Origin: Pseudomonadota bacterium
GTDB lineage: Bacteria > Pseudomonadota > Alphaproteobacteria > Rhizobiales > Rhizobiaceae
Assembly (NCBI GenBank): GCA_023404095.1
Contig: JAEYDD010000067.1
Span: 343,234 to 407,233 of the forward strand
DNA: 64,000 nucleotides
Direction of reading: 5' to 3'
Below are positions 60,569-64,000 of the stretch, one piece after another; position 1 is the stretch's first letter, and the number at the start of each line of letters is the position of its first letter. Made by a program: the position numbers and the translations under genes. Below the pieces are notes generated by a model. The model was not told where the DNA came from, ran no database searches, and saw nothing but the letters and a program-made list of their open reading frames with translations.

Positions 60569-60855
60569 TCTGAGGGCTTTGGCGGTGGATCAACTCCGAT
60601 GTGACGGATTTGTAATGGTCCAAGGGCTTTATCCGCGCGCCAAAGACGTTAATAATGGCCGCCATGTCATGCTGGGCTTGAACCACGTGACAGTCGGTTT
60701 GGTGGGGGATTCGTTGCCGCCGGTCGAAAGTTTTCGTTTCGGCCGGCCAGTACCCCAAAGGGCCTGGATGGGTCGGCGTCGTGGCCGGACCGCGAGGCGG
60801 GTTGAGTGGTCCGCGCGACCTTGTGGTTCGTGCGGCGTGCCGGAAGGAAAGTGAT

Positions 60856-62133
60856 ATGAGCAAGGTCAGCGGCAGCAACGGCGGCGACTCCAAGAACACT
60901 CTCTATTGTTCATTCTGCGGCAAGAGCCAGCACGAAGTCCGCAAGCTGATTGCGGGTCCGACCGTGTTCATCTGTGATGAATGCGTCGAATTGTGCATGG
61001 ACATCATCCGCGAGGAGAACAAGACCTCGATGGTCAAGTCCCGCGACGGCGTTCCCACGCCCCAGGACATTATCAAGGTTCTCGACGAATACGTCATCGG
61101 CCAGCAGCAGGCCAAGCGCATCCTTTCGGTCGCCGTGCATAACCACTACAAGCGTCTGGCGCATGCGGCCAAGGGCTCCGACGTCGAGCTGGCGAAGTCC
61201 AACATCATGCTCGTCGGCCCGACCGGTTGCGGCAAGACCTATCTCGCCCAGACGCTCGCCCGCATCATCGACGTTCCCTTCACGATGGCCGACGCCACGA
61301 CGCTGACGGAAGCCGGCTATGTCGGCGAGGATGTCGAGAACATCATCCTGAAGCTTCTGCAGGCCGCCGACTACAATGTCGAGCGTGCCCAGCGCGGCAT
61401 CGTCTATATCGACGAGGTCGACAAGATCTCGCGCAAGTCCGACAACCCGTCGATCACCCGCGACGTGTCGGGCGAGGGCGTGCAGCAGGCGCTTCTGAAG
61501 ATCATGGAAGGCACGGTTGCCTCGGTTCCGCCGCAGGGCGGACGCAAGCACCCGCAGCAGGAATTCCTCCAGGTCGACACGACCAACATCCTGTTCATCT
61601 GCGGCGGCGCGTTTGCCGGCCTCGACAAGATCATCTCCGCGCGCGGCGAGAAGACCTCGATCGGCTTCGGCGCGATGGTGCGTGCGCCGGAAGACCGCCG
61701 CGTCGGCGAAGTTCTGCGTGAACTGGAACCGGAGGATCTCGTCAAGTTCGGTCTGATCCCGGAATTCATCGGTCGTCTGCCGGTTCTGGCGACGCTGGAG
61801 GACCTGGACGAGGACGCGCTGATCCAGATCCTGTCGGAGCCGAAGAACGCGCTCGTCAAGCAGTACCAGCGCCTGTTCGAGATGGAAGACGTGGAACTGA
61901 CGTTCCACGAGGACGCGCTGCGCGAGATCGCCCGCCGCGCCATCATCCGCAAGACCGGCGCGCGCGGCCTGCGTTCGATCATGGAAAAGATCCTGCTCGA
62001 CACGATGTTCGAACTGCCGACGCTGGAAGGCGTGCGCGAGGTCGTCATCTCCGACGAGGTCGTCAAGGGCGCCGCCCGTCCGCTCTACATCTACTCCGAT
62101 CGCTCGGAGGAGAAGGCGAACGTCTCGGCCTGA
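60856..62133 (+). CDS. clpX: ATP-dependent Clp protease ATP-binding subunit
   Basis: ClpX is the AAA+ unfoldase that feeds ClpP. The protein has 425 residues. The N-terminal zinc-binding domain has CSFC (18-21) and CDEC (40-43). Walker A is GPTGCGKT (120-127), Walker B is IVYIDEVDKIS, and the ClpP-contact IGF loop is present as TSIGFGAMV. The sensor-2 region KTGARGLRSIMEKILLDTMF is conserved. The start MSKVSGSNGG at 60856 has GGAAGGAAA upstream. Confidence 0.97.
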   Translation: MSKVSGSNGGDSKNTLYCSFCGKSQHEVRKLIAGPTVFICDECVELCMDIIREENKTSMVKSRDGVPTPQDIIKVLDEYVIGQQQAKRILSVAVHNHYKRLAHAAKGSDVELAKSNIMLVGPTGCGKTYLAQTLARIIDVPFTMADATTLTEAGYVGEDVENIILKLLQAADYNVERAQRGIVYIDEVDKISRKSDNPSITRDVSGEGVQQALLKIMEGTVASVPPQGGRKHPQQEFLQVDTTNILFICGGAFAGLDKIISARGEKTSIGFGAMVRAPEDRRVGEVLRELEPEDLVKFGLIPEFIGRLPVLATLEDLDEDALIQILSEPKNALVKQYQRLFEMEDVELTFHEDALREIARRAIIRKTGARGLRSIMEKILLDTMFELPTLEGVREVVISDEVVKGAARPLYIYSDRSEEKANVSA

Positions 62134-62152
62134 TGCCGATCGCAAGACCGTG

Positions 62153-62171
62153 GGCCCGCAATCCGCGGGCC
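62153..62171 (+). terminator. hairpin after clpX
   Basis: GGCCCGC (62153-62159) pairs with GCGGGCC (62165-62171), loop AATCC, 19 bases after the clpX stop. No T run follows, so its activity as a terminator is uncertain. Confidence 0.4.
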
Positions 62172-62508
62172 TGCAGCAGGCGAAGGGTTCTGTCCCTTTC
62201 GCTCGACCGCAGTCTTTGGATGTAGTGACTATTCGGGATTGGCGTCCAAGACGCGGTCCGGCAAGATGCAGCATTATCGCATGGCACGACTGCAGCAATT
62301 GCCGGTCTCGCCCGGGACAGCGCTCCCGCGCATCGCGAAAATGCGTTCCGGCTACACCTTGGCATTGTGACCGTCGCCCGAATGTGTACGATATCAGGGA
62401 GTTGCCGTACCGAATTTGGTGCGCGGACGCGGACGCAAGCCCCGCGACAGGTGCCGGTTCTACCGTGGCTTCCCTTGGGTGAGGAAATCCATCCGGCCTG
62501 GCTGCAGC
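62172..62508. other. gene-free part of the clpX-lon intergenic region
   Basis: Part of a 488-base intergenic space. No convincing coding frame or RNA family is recognisable on either strand. The lon promoter candidate lies at its right end. Confidence 0.4.
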
Positions 62509-62537
62509 CTTGAAAAGTAGTCGATCGAAGTCCACTT
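62509..62537 (+). promoter_or_regulatory. candidate RpoH (sigma-32) promoter of lon
   Basis: CTTGAA (62509-62514), a 17-base spacer and CCACTT (62532-62537) closely match the alphaproteobacterial heat-shock promoter pattern (CTTGAA-N17-CCANAT). It is 85 bases upstream of the lon start, a fitting place because lon is heat-inducible in many bacteria. Confidence 0.5.
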
Positions 62538-62621
62538 GAGTGTGGAAGAAGTAAGCCGGATTGGCGCAACAGGGCGCTCCGGCATCAGCTCCCGGCAACG
62601 GGAAGTTGGAAAGGACATGAC

Positions 62622-64000
62622 ATGACGAAGAAAACGTCTGGCGCGAACGAAAACATGGCATTCCCGGTCCTGCCGCTGCGCGACATCGTGGTATTTCCGC
62701 ACATGATCGTGCCGCTGTTCGTCGGCCGCGAAAAGTCCATCCGCGCGCTGGAAGAGGTGATGGGGACGGACAAGCAGATCATGCTTGCCACCCAGATCAA
62801 CGCCGGTGACGACGATCCGGAACCCGATGCGATCTACAAGGTCGGGACGGTCGCGAACGTGCTGCAATTGCTGAAGCTTCCCGACGGTACCGTGAAGGTG
62901 CTGGTCGAGGGCCGCGCACGCGCCGAAATCGAAAGCTACACCGACCGCGAGGACTTCTACGAGGCGATGGCGCATGTGCTGCCGGAACCCGAAGAGGATC
63001 CGGTCGAGATCGAGGCCCTGTCGCGCTCGGTCGTTTCCGAGTTCGAGAACTACGTAAAGCTGAACAAGAAGATCTCGCCGGAAGTTGTTGGCGCTGCAAG
63101 CCAGATCGAGGATTATTCGAAGCTGGCCGATACGGTCGCCTCGCACCTTTCGATCAAGATCACCGAGAAGCAGGAGATGCTCGAAACGACCAGCGTGAAG
63201 CTGCGTCTGGAGAAGGCGCTCGGCTTCATGGAAGGCGAGATTTCCGTTCTGCAGGTCGAAAAGCGCATCCGCTCGCGTGTCAAGCGCCAGATGGAGAAGA
63301 CCCAGCGCGAGTACTACCTGAACGAACAGATGAAGGCGATCCAGAAGGAGCTTGGCGACGGCGAGGACGGCCGCGACGAGATGGCCGAACTGGAAGAGAA
63401 GATCGCCAAGGCCAAGCTCTCCAAGGAGGCCCGCGAGAAGGCGGACGCCGAACTGAAGAAGCTGCGCCAGATGAGCCCGATGTCGGCGGAAGCCACCGTC
63501 GTGCGCAACTATCTCGACTGGCTGACCGGCATTCCGTGGGGCAAGAAGTCGAAGATCAAGACCGACCTCAACGCTGCTGAAAAGATCCTCGACGAGGATC
63601 ACTTCGGTCTCGACAAGGTCAAGGAACGCATCGTCGAGTATCTCGCCGTGCAGGCCCGTTCGACCAAGATCAAGGGGCCGATCCTGTGCCTCGTCGGTCC
63701 TCCGGGCGTCGGCAAGACCTCGCTCGCCAAGTCGATCGCCAAGGCGACCGGCCGCGAATATATCCGCATGGCGCTCGGCGGCGTGCGTGACGAGGCCGAG
63801 ATCCGCGGTCACCGCCGCACCTACATCGGCTCGATGCCCGGCAAGGTCATCCAGTCGATGAAGAAGGCGAAGAAGTCCAACCCGCTCTTCCTGCTCGACG
63901 AGATCGACAAGATGGGCATGGATTTCCGCGGCGATCCGTCGTCTGCTTTGCTCGAGGTGCTCGATCCGGAACAGAACTCGACCTTCATGGACCATTACCT
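62622..64000 (+). CDS. lon: ATP-dependent protease Lon (3' part beyond window)
   Basis: The first 459 residues of the Lon protease, a cytoplasmic AAA+ serine protease for misfolded and regulatory proteins. The substrate-binding N-terminal domain starts MAFPVLPLRDIVVFPHMIVP. A coiled-coil region with REYYLNEQMKAIQKELGDGE follows at about 225-245. The AAA+ domain has Walker A GPPGVGKTSLAKSIA near 357 and Walker B LFLLDEIDKMG. The proteolytic domain lies beyond the edge. The ATG at 62622 has AAGGACATGAC upstream; an overlapping ATG at 62617 is out of frame. Confidence 0.96.
   Translation, partial: MTKKTSGANENMAFPVLPLRDIVVFPHMIVPLFVGREKSIRALEEVMGTDKQIMLATQINAGDDDPEPDAIYKVGTVANVLQLLKLPDGTVKVLVEGRARAEIESYTDREDFYEAMAHVLPEPEEDPVEIEALSRSVVSEFENYVKLNKKISPEVVGAASQIEDYSKLADTVASHLSIKITEKQEMLETTSVKLRLEKALGFMEGEISVLQVEKRIRSRVKRQMEKTQREYYLNEQMKAIQKELGDGEDGRDEMAELEEKIAKAKLSKEAREKADAELKKLRQMSPMSAEATVVRNYLDWLTGIPWGKKSKIKTDLNAAEKILDEDHFGLDKVKERIVEYLAVQARSTKIKGPILCLVGPPGVGKTSLAKSIAKATGREYIRMALGGVRDEAEIRGHRRTYIGSMPGKVIQSMKKAKKSNPLFLLDEIDKMGMDFRGDPSSALLEVLDPEQNSTFMDHY

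Overview
This is a chromosomal window from an alphaproteobacterium, almost certainly a member of the Rhizobiaceae (Rhizobium/Agrobacterium/Sinorhizobium/Shinella type). The evidence is its high GC content, the LdtR-LdtP cell-wall module, a DUF982 protein, the gene order glyA-nrdR-ribD-ribE ... ribH-nusB ... hppA, plsX-fabH-ihfA-merR, and clpP-clpX-lon. Most of the window is conserved housekeeping backbone. Two stretches look accessory or specialised: an exopolysaccharide locus at about 27.0-36.5 kb and an arsenic-resistance locus at about 49.5-55.5 kb.

1-10.5 kb holds a truncated secreted protein, a broken small lipoprotein-like frame, parC, a DMT permease, the N-end-rule transferase bpt, an RDD membrane protein, hemB, and the DUF6163-ldtR-ldtP envelope genes. 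10.6-20.6 kb holds glyA, nrdR, ribD and ribE. A Tat-exported Hint-domain protein and a cupin interrupt the series, which resumes with ribH-nusB, an MFS permease and the proton-pumping pyrophosphatase hppA. 20.7-26.8 kb holds a BamE-like lipoprotein, a cytochrome bc1 assembly chaperone, a YceD protein, plsX-fabH-ihfA-merR, a DUF982 protein and tRNA-Pro(GGG).

27.0-36.5 kb is a Wzy-type polysaccharide locus: two GT4 glycosyltransferases, a polymerase/ligase, a polyprenyl-phosphate hexose-1-phosphate transferase, a Wza-like lipoprotein, a divergent Wzz/Wzc-like copolymerase whose C-terminal kinase domain has lost its P-loop lysine, and a FemAB/GNAT-like protein. Content and neighbourhood resemble the Agrobacterium unipolar-polysaccharide (upp) locus. 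I see no flippase.

36.7-47.7 kb holds a metallophosphoesterase, DUF2842, ctaA, argC, speB, phhA with a divergent Lrp/AsnC regulator, rplM-rpsI, a PaaI thioesterase, an ECHDC3-like crotonase, a second DMT permease and a tandem pair of CoA-binding paralogues. 47.7-49.3 kb holds metZ/metY behind a long, structured leader.

49.5-55.5 kb holds two converging arsenic operons. The rightward one is arsR-arsN2-arsC(thioredoxin type)-acr3-arsC(glutaredoxin type)-arsH. The leftward one is arsR-MFS (ArsK-like)-TauE/SafE. Together they provide sensing, As(V) reduction by two unrelated enzymes, As(III) efflux by two unrelated pumps, and oxidation or modification of organoarsenicals. 55.9-64 kb holds a small cupin, a cytochrome P450, gamma-glutamyltransferase and the protease block clpP-clpX-lon (lon is cut by the window edge), with candidate heat-shock promoters before clpP and lon.

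No rRNA, CRISPR array, transposase or prophage gene was seen. Start codons were chosen from ribosome-binding sites and family knowledge; no database search was possible.
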